In this document: one piece after another, positions 44,240-55,772 of the stretch
Position numbering within the stretch: the first letter of the stretch is position 1
Layout: each line of letters begins with the position of its first letter
Origin: Bordetella parapertussis
GTDB lineage: Bacteria > Pseudomonadota > Gammaproteobacteria > Burkholderiales > SG8-39
Assembly: GCA_945862265.1 (NCBI GenBank)
Contig: CAMAXP010000025.1
Coordinates: 1-64,000, forward strand
Length of the DNA stretch: 64,000 nt
Direction: 5' to 3'
Position numbers and translations under genes: made by a program
The notes under the pieces: generated by a model
Databases searched by the model: none
Told to the model about the DNA's origin: nothing
The model's input: the letters and a program-made list of their open reading frames with translations, nothing else

Positions 44240-45210
44240 AGCGCCGCCGCCTCGTGGAGTGCGAGCGCGGTAAGGCAGGCGGCGCGATGCGTGTCACCGT
44301 GCCCCGGGGGCAGTTCGGTGCCCGGCAGCCGTACGCCGTAGCGCAGTCCCGCATCCTCGGCGGCCAGCACCCAGCCCGCCAGCCGGGAGAGCTTCGCCTC
44401 GACATCGAGCGCTGGCGGCAGCAGAGACCAGTCGAGCCACAACTCGGCCGACGCGTCGCCGGTGAATTGCTTCGTGAGCATGGTTCCGCTGTGGGCGACC
44501 TGCTTCCACGCAACGTGGCGGGGCGAGTCGGCCGGCTGATAGGCGCGCAGGCCGGAGTAGTCGTCGGTGCCTTGCGCCGTGGCCTGCCGTACGCCCGCAC
44601 CGCCCTGCGGGCTGGAGGGCGGCAGCGGCGCCTTGTCCGGGCGGGGATACACGAGGCAGCGGTAGTCGGGGCGGATGACGCTCCACGCGCGGAACAGGCC
44701 GAGCGGGTAGCGGGTTTCCAGCGACACGCGAGCGATTTCAAGCCAGCCGCGGTGCGTGGCGGGTACGGGCAACACGACTTCCGTGCCGGGACCGGCCCGC
44801 ACGTTCGTCACTGTCTGGGCGCCGGACGCTTCGTGACGCACCATGATCGCCGGCCGTTCCCATGGCGCCGGGTTGTCGAGGTACAGCCTGAACTGCGCGT
44901 CCTCCCCGGCGAATACGGGCTCCGCCCGGCCGGCAACAATCACCAGGCGAGCGAGGTTGCGCACCGTGTGGACCATGCCCGCGAGCCCCATGCCTGCGAG
45001 CAGGAACGTCAGCATGTAACCCAGCGAAAGGACGTAGTTGATCGAGCCGACCAGCATGATCACCAGCGTCGCCGCGAACATCAGGCCGATGCGGGTCGGC
45101 ACGATGTAGACGCGACGGTGCCCGAGCGTGATGGCGCCATGCTCGGGCGGGCGCTTGCCGTAGAACCAGGTGGAGAGTCTCGCCCCGGAGGGGCGGAGCG
45201 CGGCCGGCAT
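44236..45210 (-). CDS. DUF58-domain membrane protein
   Basis: A 324-residue protein with two transmembrane helices (about residues 38-85) and the DUF58 core: GWLEIARVSLETRYPLGLFRAWS, VYPRP, and TDDYSGLRAYQPADSPRHVAWKQVAHSGTMLTKQF. DUF58 proteins are usually encoded between a MoxR ATPase and a TgpA transglutaminase. No moxR gene is present here; a lytic transglycosylase gene takes its place. The ATG at 45210 is 1 bp from that gene's stop. Confidence 0.88.
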   Translation of the reverse strand: MPAALRPSGARLSTWFYGKRPPEHGAITLGHRRVYIVPTRIGLMFAATLVIMLVGSINYVLSLGYMLTFLLAGMGLAGMVHTVRNLARLVIVAGRAEPVFAGEDAQFRLYLDNPAPWERPAIMVRHEASGAQTVTNVRAGPGTEVVLPVPATHRGWLEIARVSLETRYPLGLFRAWSVIRPDYRCLVYPRPDKAPLPPSSPQGGAGVRQATAQGTDDYSGLRAYQPADSPRHVAWKQVAHSGTMLTKQFTGDASAELWLDWSLLPPALDVEAKLSRLAGWVLAAEDAGLRYGVRLPGTELPPGHGDTHRAACLTALALHEAAAL

Positions 45211-45211
45211 C

Positions 45212-45805
45212 TCAGCTGGTCGCCCCGGCGTACCCCCACTTCCCCTTCCAGGCGCCGAGCACGAGGTTGGGGTACTCGGGCTTGCCGAGGCTGCCGTTGT
45301 ATCGTCCCAGCGCGCGGAAGTAGTCGCCGTTTTCCACGTCGAGGTAGTGGCGCAGGATGACGCAGCCGTAGCGCACGTTGAGGCGGACATGGAACAGGTT
45401 GTGGTCGGGCTTGCCGATCAGCTTTATCCAGAAAGGCATCACCTGCATGAAGCCGTGCGCACCGGCGCTCGAGATGGCGTATTTTCGAAACCCGCTCTCG
45501 ACTTCCATCAGGCCGAGGACCAGCTGCGGGTCCAGGCCTGCGCGCATCGCCTCATGGTGCACGGTCTTCAGCAGCTCGGTTCGCACCTGCCGGTCGGGGA
45601 GGCGCCGCGCGAGGCGCGAAGACATTTCGTTCAGCCAGAGCCGCGCATCCTCGGGATCGTGGAACCCGAGCAGGGCGGGCGACCGGTCGCTGATCGACGC
45701 AGACATCGCTGCGCGCACGTTCGCCGCCATCGGCTCGTAGATCTGCGCGCCGGCATGCGCCGCGCCGCAAACAATCAGGGAGAGGAGGGCGGCGAGCGCC
45801 TTCAC
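45212..45805 (-). CDS. Lytic transglycosylase (SLT domain)
   Basis: A 197-residue secreted enzyme. The signal peptide is [17 protein letters not shown], and the SLT goose-lysozyme fold has catalytic Glu in [16 protein letters not shown] and the [12 protein letters not shown] and [13 protein letters not shown] motifs. It cuts peptidoglycan between MurNAc and GlcNAc. The GTG at 45805 overlaps the proS stop (GTGA), so it is translationally coupled to an aminoacyl-tRNA synthetase gene. Confidence 0.9.
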   Translation of the reverse strand: MKALAALLSLIVCGAAHAGAQIYEPMAANVRAAMSASISDRSPALLGFHDPEDARLWLNEMSSRLARRLPDRQVRTELLKTVHHEAMRAGLDPQLVLGLMEVESGFRKYAISSAGAHGFMQVMPFWIKLIGKPDHNLFHVRLNVRYGCVILRHYLDVENGDYFRALGRYNGSLGKPEYPNLVLGAWKGKWGYAGATS

Positions 45806-47526
45806 GCAGAGCGAAGCTTGCCGCGGATTGTCGCCACCGCTTCGCCCTGCGGCAGCATTGCAGGCTTTTCGTCGAGCCGGCCCTTGTATTCGACCGTGCC
45901 GGCGGCCAGCCCCTTGTCGGACACCACCAGCCGGTGCGGCACGCCGATGAGTTCCATGTCGGCGAACATCGAGCCGGGCCGCTCGTCGCGGTCGTCGAGC
46001 AGGACGTCGATGCCTTCGGCAACGAGTTCCGCGTAGAGCTTGTCGGCGGCGGCCCGGACCTCGGCGCTCTTGTGGTAGCCGATGGGCACCACGCAGGCCT
46101 CGAATGGCGCGATCGGTGCGGGGAGGATTGCGCCTCGTGCGTCGTGCCCCTGCTCGATGGCCGCAGCGACGATGCGCGTGATCCCGATGCCGTAGCAGCC
46201 CATTTCCATCGGGTGCGATTCGCTTTTCTCGTCGAGGAATACGGCCTTCATCGCTTCCGAGTATTTGGTGCGCAGCTGGAAAATGTGTCCGACCTCGATG
46301 CCGCGGCACAGTTCGAGCGTGCCCTTGCCGTCCGGGCTGGGGTCGCCGGCCACCACGTTCCGGATGTCGGCCACCAGGGCGGGTTCGGGCAGGTCGCGGC
46401 CCCAGTTCACGCCGGTCAGGTGGTAGCCGGCATCGTTCGCGCCACAGACGAAGTCGGCCATTGCCGCGACCGAACGGTCTGCAATGACCTCGAAGCCGCT
46501 GACGCCGACCGGCCCGATGTAGCCGGGCACGCAGCCCATGTGCTTCTGGATCTCCTCGGTCGTCGCGAAGCGGAACGGATTGAGCGCAGGGATCTTGGTC
46601 GCCTTGATCTCGTTCAGGGAGTGGTCGCCGCGCAGGAGCAGGAGCACGAATTTTTCGGCGCCCGCGGCGCCGCCCATCAACGCGATCGCCTTCATCGAGG
46701 TGGAGAGCGGCTTGCCGAGCATTCCGGAGACGGCTTCGCAACTGGTCTTGCCCGGCGTTGCCACTTTCTGCATGGCCTCGGAAGCCGCGGGGCGGCCGCC
46801 TGCAGGCGCAACCGCCTCGGCCAGCTCGACGTTGGCGGCATAGTCGGAGGCCGGGCAGAACGCGATCGCGTCCTCTCCCGAGTCGGCCAGCACCTGGAAT
46901 TCGTGCGATCCCGTCCCGCCGATCGCGCCGGTGTCCGCCGCGACCGCCCGAAAGGTGAGGCCGAGGCGGGTGAAGATGCGCGTGTAGGTCTCGTACATCG
47001 ACTGGTACTCGCGCTGCAGGTCGGCGAAGTCCGCGTGGAAGGAGTAACCGTCCTTCATGGTGAATTCGCGGCCGCGCATCACGCCGAAACGCGGGCGGCG
47101 CTCATCCCGGAATTTCGTCTGGATCTGGTACAGGTGCAGCGGGAGCTTGCGCCAGCTCTTAAGCTCGCTCCGGGCGATATCGGTGATGGCCTCTTCGGAG
47201 GTCGGCTGGAGCACGAAATCGCGCTCGTGCCGGTCCTTGAAGCGCAGCAGTTCGGGCCCGTAGGCCTGGAAGCGCCCGGACTCCTGCCACAGTTCGGCCG
47301 GCTGGACCACGGGCATGGCGAGTTCGACCGCGCCCGCGCGGTTCATCTCCTCGCGCACGATGGCCTCGATCTTGCGCACCACGCGCAGGCCGAGGGGCAT
47401 CCAGGTGTAGATCCCGCTGGCGAGGCGCCGGATGAAGCCTGCCCGCAGCATCAGCCGGTGGCTGGCGAGTTCGGCTTCGGAAGGGGCTTCCTTGAGGGTC
47501 GAAAGGAGGTATCGCGATGTCCGCAT
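45802..47526 (-). CDS. proS: Prolyl-tRNA synthetase (bacterial type)
   Basis: A 574-residue class II enzyme with the bacterial architecture: the catalytic core begins [37 protein letters not shown] and [24 protein letters not shown] (motif 2). The editing INS domain occupies about residues 225-405, and [16 protein letters not shown] (motif 3) precedes the anticodon domain. It heads the leftward proS-SLT-DUF58-tgpA-mltB string and is divergent from rppH across 67 bp. Confidence 0.97.
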   Translation of the reverse strand: MRTSRYLLSTLKEAPSEAELASHRLMLRAGFIRRLASGIYTWMPLGLRVVRKIEAIVREEMNRAGAVELAMPVVQPAELWQESGRFQAYGPELLRFKDRHERDFVLQPTSEEAITDIARSELKSWRKLPLHLYQIQTKFRDERRPRFGVMRGREFTMKDGYSFHADFADLQREYQSMYETYTRIFTRLGLTFRAVAADTGAIGGTGSHEFQVLADSGEDAIAFCPASDYAANVELAEAVAPAGGRPAASEAMQKVATPGKTSCEAVSGMLGKPLSTSMKAIALMGGAAGAEKFVLLLLRGDHSLNEIKATKIPALNPFRFATTEEIQKHMGCVPGYIGPVGVSGFEVIADRSVAAMADFVCGANDAGYHLTGVNWGRDLPEPALVADIRNVVAGDPSPDGKGTLELCRGIEVGHIFQLRTKYSEAMKAVFLDEKSESHPMEMGCYGIGITRIVAAAIEQGHDARGAILPAPIAPFEACVVPIGYHKSAEVRAAADKLYAELVAEGIDVLLDDRDERPGSMFADMELIGVPHRLVVSDKGLAAGTVEYKGRLDEKPAMLPQGEAVATIRGKLRSA

Positions 47527-47593
47527 TTAGCTTTTATTCGCTGCGAAAATGTGAAAAAATCAACACAAGATTCTAACTGATGGCGGTGTCAGG

Positions 47594-48109
47594 ATGCTCG
47601 ATAAAGATGGGTACCGCCCCAACGTCGGCATCGTCCTCTGCAACGCGCGCAACGAGGTCTTCTGGGGCAAGCGGGTGCACCAGCATTCCTGGCAGTTTCC
47701 GCAGGGCGGCATCAAGCACGGCGAGACGCCCGAGCAGGCCATGTTCCGTGAGCTGGAGGAAGAGGTGGGCCTCAAGTCCGACCACGTGCGCATCCTCGGC
47801 CGCACGCGCCAATGGCTGCGTTACGAGGTCCCGGACCAATGGGTGCGGCGCGACTGGCGCGGGACGTACCGCGGCCAGAAGCAGATCTGGTTCCTGCTGC
47901 GCATGCAGGCGCGCGACTGCGACGTGAAGCTGCGCGCCAACGAGAAACCCGAGTTCGACGCCTGGCGCTGGCACGAGTACTGGGTGCCGCTCGAGTCGGT
48001 GATCGAGTTCAAGCGCGACGTCTACCAGCAGGCGCTGACCGAACTGCACCGTTTCCTGTCGGCCGACCAGCGGTTGCGCCGCAGGCGGGACGAGGCCGTG
48101 CCGCGCTGA
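47594..48109 (+). CDS. rppH: RNA pyrophosphohydrolase RppH (Nudix)
   Basis: A 171-residue Nudix hydrolase. It starts [17 protein letters not shown] and has [28 protein letters not shown] (the complete Nudix box) and WLRYEVP plus GQKQIWFLL, all diagnostic of RppH. It removes pyrophosphate from mRNA 5' ends to start decay. It is divergent from proS, a common arrangement in betaproteobacteria. Confidence 0.96.
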   Translation: MLDKDGYRPNVGIVLCNARNEVFWGKRVHQHSWQFPQGGIKHGETPEQAMFRELEEEVGLKSDHVRILGRTRQWLRYEVPDQWVRRDWRGTYRGQKQIWFLLRMQARDCDVKLRANEKPEFDAWRWHEYWVPLESVIEFKRDVYQQALTELHRFLSADQRLRRRRDEAVPR

Positions 48110-48235
48110 GGCAGCCCCACGTGCATAGGGCCGGTCAATCGGCGGGATTGCCAATTTCGATTTGCTCAATGGCTTGGCGGGCTCTACCCTAGGACCTGCG
48201 GTATTCAACACCGTATCACCCACCAGGAGGCATTC

Positions 48236-48655
48236 ATGCAACTCAAGGGATCGAAGACCCACGGAAATCTGAAGGCGGCGTTTGCCGGCGAGAGCCAGGC
48301 CAACCGCCGTTACCTGTATTTCGCAGCGAAAGCCGACGTCGAAGGCCAGAACGACGTGGCCGCGCTGTTCCGCTCCACCGCCGAAGGCGAGACCGGGCAC
48401 GCCCACGGGCACCTGGAATACATGGAGTCGGTCGGCGACCCCGCCACCGACCTGCCGATCGGCGGTTCGCGCGCCAACCTCAAGGCCGCCGTGGCCGGTG
48501 AGACGCACGAGTACACCGACATGTACCCCGGCATGGCCAAGCAGGCACGCGAGGAAGGCTTTACCGAGATCGCGGACTGGTTCGAGACGCTGGCCAAGGC
48601 CGAGCGCTCCCACGCCAACCGCTTCCAGAAGGCCCTCGACGCCCTCGTCGACTAA
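48236..48655 (+). CDS. Rubrerythrin-like diiron protein (no rubredoxin domain)
   Basis: A 139-residue four-helix diiron protein with metal ligands in [42 protein letters not shown] and [10 protein letters not shown]. The C-terminal rubredoxin domain of classical rubrerythrin is absent. Such proteins reduce peroxide or handle reactive oxygen using an outside electron donor. An AGGAGG ribosome site is 4 nt before the ATG. It lies upstream of a DUF3501 gene, an arrangement seen in many proteobacteria. Confidence 0.92.
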   Translation: MQLKGSKTHGNLKAAFAGESQANRRYLYFAAKADVEGQNDVAALFRSTAEGETGHAHGHLEYMESVGDPATDLPIGGSRANLKAAVAGETHEYTDMYPGMAKQAREEGFTEIADWFETLAKAERSHANRFQKALDALVD

Positions 48656-48680
48656 GCCGGCTCGGAGCTGAAAAAGGCTC

Positions 48681-48717
48681 CCGGACGGCGCGGCGGGACT
48701 CCCCGCGCGCCGTCCGG
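48681..48717 (+). repeat. Strong hairpin between rubrerythrin and DUF3501 genes
   Basis: A perfect 12-bp stem, CCGGACGGCGCG (48681-48692) with CGCGCCGTCCGG (48706-48717), has a further GGG/CCC pairing inside the loop. No T-run follows, so it is more likely an mRNA-stabilising or partial-termination structure than a complete terminator. Confidence 0.7.
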
Positions 48718-48731
48718 CCTGCGCAACCACA

Positions 48732-49331
48732 ATGATGAACACCACCATGCCCCGCATCGCAAGAGACAGCCTGCTGCCGCTGGAAGCCTACGCGAAGCAG
48801 CGCAACGAATTCCGCGCGAAAGTGATCGCGCACAAGAAACACCGCACGGTGCACCTCGGCGACCACGTGACGCTGATCTTCGAGGACGAGCTGACGATCC
48901 GCTACCAGATCCAGGAGATGCTGCGCATCGAGCGCACCTTCGAGGAGTCCGGCATCCAGGACGAGCTCGACGTCTATAACCCGCTGGTGCCCGACGGCAA
49001 CAACTTCAAGGCGACGATGATGATCGAGTATCTCGACGTCGCGGAGCGCGCCCGCATGCTCGGCTTGCTCAAGGGCATCGAGGACCGCGTGTGGCTGCAG
49101 GCCGAGGGCTGCGGCCGAACCTATGCCATCGCCGACGAGGACCTGCCGCGCGAGAACGACGAGAAGACCGCCGCGGTGCACTTCCTGCGCTTCCAGCTCG
49201 ACGACGAAACCCGCAAGTCGCTCAAGTACGGCGTGGCACTGGCCATGGGCGTCGACCATCCGGCCTATACGGTCGCGACCGATGCCGCTGACCAGGCGGT
49301 GCGCGCCTCCCTCGTGGGCGACCTCGCTTGA
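48732..49331 (+). CDS. DUF3501 family protein
   Basis: A 199-residue protein of unknown function. Conserved-looking stretches include RDSLLPLEAYAKQRNEFRAKVIAHKK, VTLIFEDELTIRYQIQEMLRIE and DELDVYNPLVPDGNNFKATMMIEY, which I associate with DUF3501. In related genomes it accompanies rubrerythrin and an iron-sulfur heterodisulfide-reductase-like protein, and the last is missing here. Alternative starts exist within the first six codons. Its stop overlaps a TTG start (TTGA). Confidence 0.82.
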   Translation: MMNTTMPRIARDSLLPLEAYAKQRNEFRAKVIAHKKHRTVHLGDHVTLIFEDELTIRYQIQEMLRIERTFEESGIQDELDVYNPLVPDGNNFKATMMIEYLDVAERARMLGLLKGIEDRVWLQAEGCGRTYAIADEDLPRENDEKTAAVHFLRFQLDDETRKSLKYGVALAMGVDHPAYTVATDAADQAVRASLVGDLA

Positions 49332-49896
49332 GAGGGTGGGCCGCACTGCTTGCGGCCCTTCTGACCGGAAGCGCTTTCGGGCAGGCGTCGAGCACCAACC
49401 AGTTCGGCCCCAATTACGATCCCAAGGCATCCACCGGGTTCGTGGACAACAAGCAGGAATGGGAAGAGGTGGAGGCCAAGGTGCCGTCCTACCCGAAGCC
49501 GGAAAACCTGCTCGGGTTCGAAGTCGTGGCCATGCGCAATTTCCGCTTCTTCGTCGATTCCGAATCCATTGACCCGGCGAAGAACGGGGTTGTCTTTTAC
49601 ACGATGGTTGCCCGCAGCGGTTCGGGCGCCGAAACGGTGATGCGCATTGGTTTGCGCTGCGCCACGGGTGAACAGAGGATCTACGCAAACGGCCGCACCA
49701 CGGAGAAGACCTGGTCCGTGGTCCGCGACAGCCAGTGGAAGCGGATCGAGCCGAAATCGGTGACGCTTCAGTACATAACCCTCCAGAGGGACTTCTTCTG
49801 CCCTGGTGCCGTGCCCATCCAGTCACGCGCCGAAGGGATCGATGCCCTTAAGCGCGGCTACCACCCCCACGCCATCAGCAACCAGTCACCGGCCCG

Positions 49897-49900
<4 letters not shown>
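49328..49900 (+). CDS. CNP1-like secreted protein
   Basis: A 190-residue exported protein. The signal peptide runs to about residue 19 ([17 protein letters not shown]), followed by a soluble domain with [40 protein letters not shown] and a C-terminal region with two conserved-looking cysteines ([23 protein letters not shown]). This matches the CNP1-like family of betaproteobacterial periplasmic proteins. The function is unknown. The start is a TTG overlapping the DUF3501 stop. It is convergent with proB, with ends overlapping by 4 bp. Confidence 0.78.
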
Positions 49901-52105
<2,205 letters not shown>

Positions 52106-52126
52106 CGGTGTCGGTGGAGGGAACCG

Positions 52127-52384
52127 CTATGCGGCCACCACGCTGACCAGGTGCTTGCCCGTTGCACCCTTGGTCGAGAACAATACCTTGCCTTCGATCT
52201 TGGCGAAGAGGGTGTGGTCCTTGCCCATGCCGACGTTCGTGCCCGGGTGCACGCGCGTGCCACGTTGGCGGATGATGATGCTGCCCGCCGGGATCAGTTC
52301 GCCGCCGAAGGCTTTTACGCCGAGGCGCTTGGCCTGTGAGTCGCGGCCGTTGCGTGAACTGCCGCCTGCTTTTTTGTGTGCCAT
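52127..52384 (-). CDS. rpmA: 50S ribosomal protein L27
   Basis: An 85-residue protein beginning [20 protein letters not shown], with [20 protein letters not shown] and the [16 protein letters not shown] region, complete for L27. Its N-terminal tail reaches the peptidyl-transferase centre. It follows rplU by 16 bp, with a GGAG site before the ATG. Confidence 0.97.
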   Translation of the reverse strand: MAHKKAGGSSRNGRDSQAKRLGVKAFGGELIPAGSIIIRQRGTRVHPGTNVGMGKDHTLFAKIEGKVLFSTKGATGKHLVSVVAA

Positions 52385-52400
52385 GAGGAGTTCCTTTTTC

Positions 52401-52715
52401 TCAGGCGCCGACGATGTCGTCGATGCGCACTTCGGTGAACGACTGACGATGCCCCTGCGACTTCTTGTAGTGCTTGCGACGGCGCATCTTGAAGATGTGA
52501 ACCTTGTCCGCGCGACCCTGCGCGAGGACGGTGGCCTTGACGCTCGCGCCCGACACGAACGGCGCGCCGATCTTGACCGCATCGCCTTCGCCGACGGCGA
52601 GGACCTGCTCGAACTGCACCGCTGCGCCGACTTCGACGTCGAGCAATTCGATCCTGAGCTTTTCACCGGAGCTGACCCGGTACTGCTTACCGCCGGTCTT
52701 GATGACTGCGTACAT
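52401..52715 (-). CDS. rplU: 50S ribosomal protein L21
   Basis: A 104-residue protein starting [23 protein letters not shown], with [15 protein letters not shown] and the [19 protein letters not shown] tail typical of L21. The ATG at 52715 has an AAGGA site upstream. It is the first gene of the leftward ribosomal operon and is divergent from ispB. Confidence 0.97.
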   Translation of the reverse strand: MYAVIKTGGKQYRVSSGEKLRIELLDVEVGAAVQFEQVLAVGEGDAVKIGAPFVSGASVKATVLAQGRADKVHIFKMRRRKHYKKSQGHRQSFTEVRIDDIVGA

Positions 52716-52821
52716 GATGTTTCCTTCTAATGCGGATTGAATTTTTACCGCTGGGTCTCTCCGCACTTCTTGCATGCGTTCCCGCGGCTCTTTTTCCGCC
52801 CCTGTTACAGGATAGCCTTCA

Positions 52822-52851
52822 ATTTTAACGGATTTCCGGCCCCTGCGTCAA
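52822..52851 (-). promoter_or_regulatory. Promoter of rplU-rpmA-obgE-proB
   Basis: On the minus strand a -35 TTGACG (52851-52846) and a -10 TAAAAT (52827-52822) are 18 bp apart. It lies about 107 bp before rplU in the 235-bp gap that also serves ispB. Confidence 0.65.
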
Positions 52852-52950
52852 AGCGAATCGTGGGGCGTTGTGCTAATCTCGGTTCCCTGACGGCTGCGTC
52901 GAATAGTGCGTCAGGTTTCCTATTAGTCCAATACTATCAAGTACAAAGCC

Positions 52951-53919
52951 TTGTCCCTCCCTCCATTACTGGCACCGATTGCGGACGACATGCGGCGCGT
53001 CGATGCGCTGATCCGCGAGCGCCTGGCCTCCGATGTGGCCCTGATCCGGCAGGTGGGCGAGCACATCGTGGCGAGCGGCGGCAAGCGCCTGCGCCCGGCG
53101 CTGCACCTGCTGACCGCATCTGCGGCGGGATTCCGGGGCGATGCCCGGTTCGAACTCGCGGCGGTGATCGAGTTCATCCATACGGCGACGCTGCTTCACG
53201 ACGACGTGGTCGACGAGTCCGACCTGCGCCGCGGCCGGGAAACCGCCAACGCAGCGTTCGGCAACGCAGTCAGCGTGCTGGTGGGGGATTTCCTCTATTC
53301 CCGCGCCTTCCAGATGATGGTCTCGGTCGGCAACATGCGCGTGATGGAGATCATGGCCGAGGCGACCAACACCATCGCGGAAGGCGAGGTGCTCCAACTG
53401 CTCAACGTCCGCGACCCGGGGGTCGACGAGGCGCGCTACCTCGAGGTCATCCACCGCAAGACCGCGAAGCTTTTCGAGGCCGCGGCGAGGCTGTCCGGCG
53501 TGATGGCGGGCGTGCCGCCCGAGATTGAAGAGGGCCTTGCCGCCTACGGGCGGCACATGGGCACGGCCTTCCAGCTGGTCGATGATGTGCTCGACTACAG
53601 TGGCGATGCGGGCGCCATCGGCAAGAACCTGGGGGACGACCTCGCCGAGGGAAAGCCGACCCTGCCGCTCATTTACGCCATGCGAACCGGTACGCCGGCG
53701 CAAGCCGGGCTCATCCGCAACGCGATCCTGAACGGCGGACGCGAGGAATTTGCGGCGGTCGTGGCGGCGATCCAGGCGACGGGCGCACTTGACTACACGC
53801 GCGAAGCGGCGCGCCGCGAGGCTGAGGCGGCGTGCACTGCGATACGGGGCTTGCCCGAAACGCCCGCCCGGGCCACGCTTATAGCCCTCGCCGACTATTC
53901 GGTAGTGCGCGACAACTGA
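52951..53919 (+). CDS. ispB: Octaprenyl-diphosphate synthase-like polyprenyl synthase
   Basis: A 322-residue trans-prenyltransferase that makes the side chain of ubiquinone. It contains the two aspartate-rich motifs, LLHDDVVDESD (near residue 80) and FQLVDDVLDY (near residue 207), plus GGKRLRPALHLL and GEVLQLL. The TTG at 52951 is chosen because LAPIADDM next to it is the usual family N-terminus, and a shorter start at the ATG 52990 would cut this. A -10-like TACTAT (52932-52937) lies just upstream, which would give a very short leader. Confidence 0.92.
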   Translation: MSLPPLLAPIADDMRRVDALIRERLASDVALIRQVGEHIVASGGKRLRPALHLLTASAAGFRGDARFELAAVIEFIHTATLLHDDVVDESDLRRGRETANAAFGNAVSVLVGDFLYSRAFQMMVSVGNMRVMEIMAEATNTIAEGEVLQLLNVRDPGVDEARYLEVIHRKTAKLFEAAARLSGVMAGVPPEIEEGLAAYGRHMGTAFQLVDDVLDYSGDAGAIGKNLGDDLAEGKPTLPLIYAMRTGTPAQAGLIRNAILNGGREEFAAVVAAIQATGALDYTREAARREAEAACTAIRGLPETPARATLIALADYSVVRDN

Positions 53920-53945
53920 GCCCCGCGGGGCATAAGGAGGACACA

Positions 53946-54350
53946 ATGGGAATACCTGCAGTCGCTCTCAAGCCACGTGAACTCAGCATTGCGTTGCTGG
54001 ACGAGATCCACGATGCGTTCAACACGCGTGATGCCGACCAGATCATGGCGTACTTCCATCCCGACACCACCTTCTACCCGGCGCTCGGGCCCGAGCCCGT
54101 GGGCCGCACGGTGCACGGCTGGGAGGCCGTGCACAAATTCCTCGCCGACCGATTCAAGGTGATTCCGGACATGCACTGGGAGACCATCGACCGGTATGTG
54201 TGCGACGAGCGTCGCGGCGTCACCGTGTGGATGGTCACGGGCAAGTCGGCCGACGGGACCGACCTCAACTACAAGGGCTGCGACCTCTGGGAGTTCAAGG
54301 ACGGGCTGGTGTACAACAAGGATACGTTCTGGAAGATCGTTCAGAAGTAG
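53946..54350 (+). CDS. SnoaL/NTF2-like protein
   Basis: A 134-residue cone-fold protein of the NTF2-like superfamily, with ELSIALLDEIHDAFNTRDADQIMAYFHPDTTF and the later WETIDRYV, VTGKSADGTDLNYKGCDLWEFKDGLVYNKDTFWKI. Such proteins are ligand-binding or small-molecule isomerase-like, and the substrate is not inferable. A strong AAGGAGG site precedes the ATG. It stands alone between ispB and tRNA-Pro. Confidence 0.75.
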   Translation: MGIPAVALKPRELSIALLDEIHDAFNTRDADQIMAYFHPDTTFYPALGPEPVGRTVHGWEAVHKFLADRFKVIPDMHWETIDRYVCDERRGVTVWMVTGKSADGTDLNYKGCDLWEFKDGLVYNKDTFWKIVQK

Positions 54351-54379
54351 CGGTCGTGCCCGGAGCGCGGATTCTCTGC

Positions 54380-54385
54380 TAGAAT
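54380..54385 (+). promoter_or_regulatory. -10 box of tRNA-Pro(CGG)
   Basis: TAGAAT lies 43 bp before the tRNA. No consensus -35 is seen at 17 bp. It is in the same position class as the -10 of tRNA-Pro(GGG). Confidence 0.4.
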
Positions 54386-54428
54386 CCGCATCCTTTCCGG
54401 GGGCGGTCTTTCCGCAACCAAGCGAATT

Positions 54429-54505
<77 letters not shown>

Positions 54506-54565
54506 ATCTTCGCTTTCAAGTAGCACACTCCCTCCGGGACTCACAAGAAAACGGGAGACAAGTGC

Positions 54566-55522
54566 ATGAAGTTTCGCATCGTTGTGGCCGCCCTGGCGCT
54601 GTGCGCCGGCACGGCTTTCGCGCAATACCCAAGCAAGCCCGCGCGATTCATCGTGCCATTCGCAGCTGGCGGCATCGTCGACATCATTGCGCGTCCGGTG
54701 GCGGAGAACATCGCTGCGCGCTGGGGACAGCAAGTGCTCGTGGAGCCGAGGCCGGGCGCTAACGGCGCGATCGCGGCCGAGTTGGTGGCGAAGGCGGCGC
54801 CCGACGGCACGCTGTGGTTCCTCACGACACTGAGCCACGTGGTCAATCCCGCGCTGTCCAAGAGCGTCCCGTATCACCCCACCAACGATTTCACCGGCGT
54901 CGCGATGCTGGGCAACGTGCCGGCACTTGCGGTGGTCCACGCCAGCGTGCCGGCCGGTACGCTCAGGGAACTCGTAGCGCTCGCACGCGCGCAACCGGGC
55001 CGGCTCAACTACCTGAACCCGGGCGTGGGCACCTCGATGCACCTGAACACCGAACTGCTCAAGCTCACGGCCGGCATCGATGTCGTTTCCGTGCCGTACA
55101 AGGGCCTCGCGCCGGGCGTCCCGGACCTGCTGGGCGGTACGCTTTCGTTCAGCTTCCTCTCGCTGCCGCTGGCCGCGCCGCACATCAAATCAGGGCGCAT
55201 CAAGGCTCTCGCCATTGCTTCGCCCGGGCGCAACCCGCTATTCCCCGATGTGCCGACCATCGTCGAGGCGGGGTTCCCCGACGCGCAGGTGGTGTCGTGG
55301 TACCTCGTCTCGGTGCACGCGAAAACGCCGCGCGACATCGTCGCGCGCATCAACGACGAGGTGAACAAGGCGCTCGCCGACCCTGAAGTGGTGAAGCGCC
55401 TGGAGGCGGCAGGGGCGAGCATCGCGCCGCCCTCGACGCCCGCGGATACGGATGCGCTGCTGCGTTCGGAGACCTTGCGCTGGGCGAAATTCGCCCGGGA
55501 CGCGAAGATCGAGGCGCAGTAG
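54566..55522 (+). CDS. Bug-type solute-binding protein (second copy)
   Basis: A 318-residue periplasmic receptor. The signal peptide is MKFRIVVAALALCAGTAFAQ, followed by YPSKPARFIVPFAAGGIVDI, VLVEPRPGANGAIAAE and VPTIVEAGFPDAQVV. It is clearly divergent from the copy at 35665. It stands alone, without a permease or catabolic gene beside it, just after a tRNA. The carboxylate bound is unknown. Confidence 0.92.
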   Translation: MKFRIVVAALALCAGTAFAQYPSKPARFIVPFAAGGIVDIIARPVAENIAARWGQQVLVEPRPGANGAIAAELVAKAAPDGTLWFLTTLSHVVNPALSKSVPYHPTNDFTGVAMLGNVPALAVVHASVPAGTLRELVALARAQPGRLNYLNPGVGTSMHLNTELLKLTAGIDVVSVPYKGLAPGVPDLLGGTLSFSFLSLPLAAPHIKSGRIKALAIASPGRNPLFPDVPTIVEAGFPDAQVVSWYLVSVHAKTPRDIVARINDEVNKALADPEVVKRLEAAGASIAPPSTPADTDALLRSETLRWAKFARDAKIEAQ

Positions 55523-55529
55523 CCGGCGC

Positions 55530-55772
55530 CTAGTGCTGGCCCTTGAGCCGGGCTTCGGTGGCCTGCGAACAGGTCTGCACGCCCACTTTCTTCAGTATCA
55601 GTTCCAGCGGGCAGAAGCCGCTGAACCCGAACTGGAACAGGTTTGCGCCTACGAACGAGGCCAGCCAAAGCCAGTGGCGGCTGTGGAACAGCGGGCTGGC
55701 GTCGGCCCCGAGCGCGAGCGAGGCCAGGATTACGCTGCCTGCAAAGATCCGGATGATGTTTTCAGTGTTCAT
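55530..55772 (-). CDS. DUF2892 small membrane protein (YgaP-like membrane module)
   Basis: An 80-residue protein with two transmembrane helices (IIRIFAGSVILASLALG and HWLWLASFVGANLFQFGFSG), followed by GFCPLELILKKVG, the DUF2892 signature. In YgaP this module anchors a rhodanese domain, which is absent here. Its ATG overlaps the stop of the RND C-terminal fragment (ATGA), so it is the last gene of the divergent sulfur-stress-type operon. Two cysteines flank its C-terminal part. Confidence 0.82.
   Translation of the reverse strand: MNTENIIRIFAGSVILASLALGADASPLFHSRHWLWLASFVGANLFQFGFSGFCPLELILKKVGVQTCSQATEARLKGQH

Noticed and set aside
42866..44341. Long rightward open frame opposite tgpA
   Set aside because: GC-rich antisense frame with low-complexity, His/Arg-rich translation; tgpA on the other strand has clear domains.
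45934..47580. Long rightward open frame opposite proS
   Set aside because: Mirror frame of a well-defined synthetase gene; no domain recognisable.
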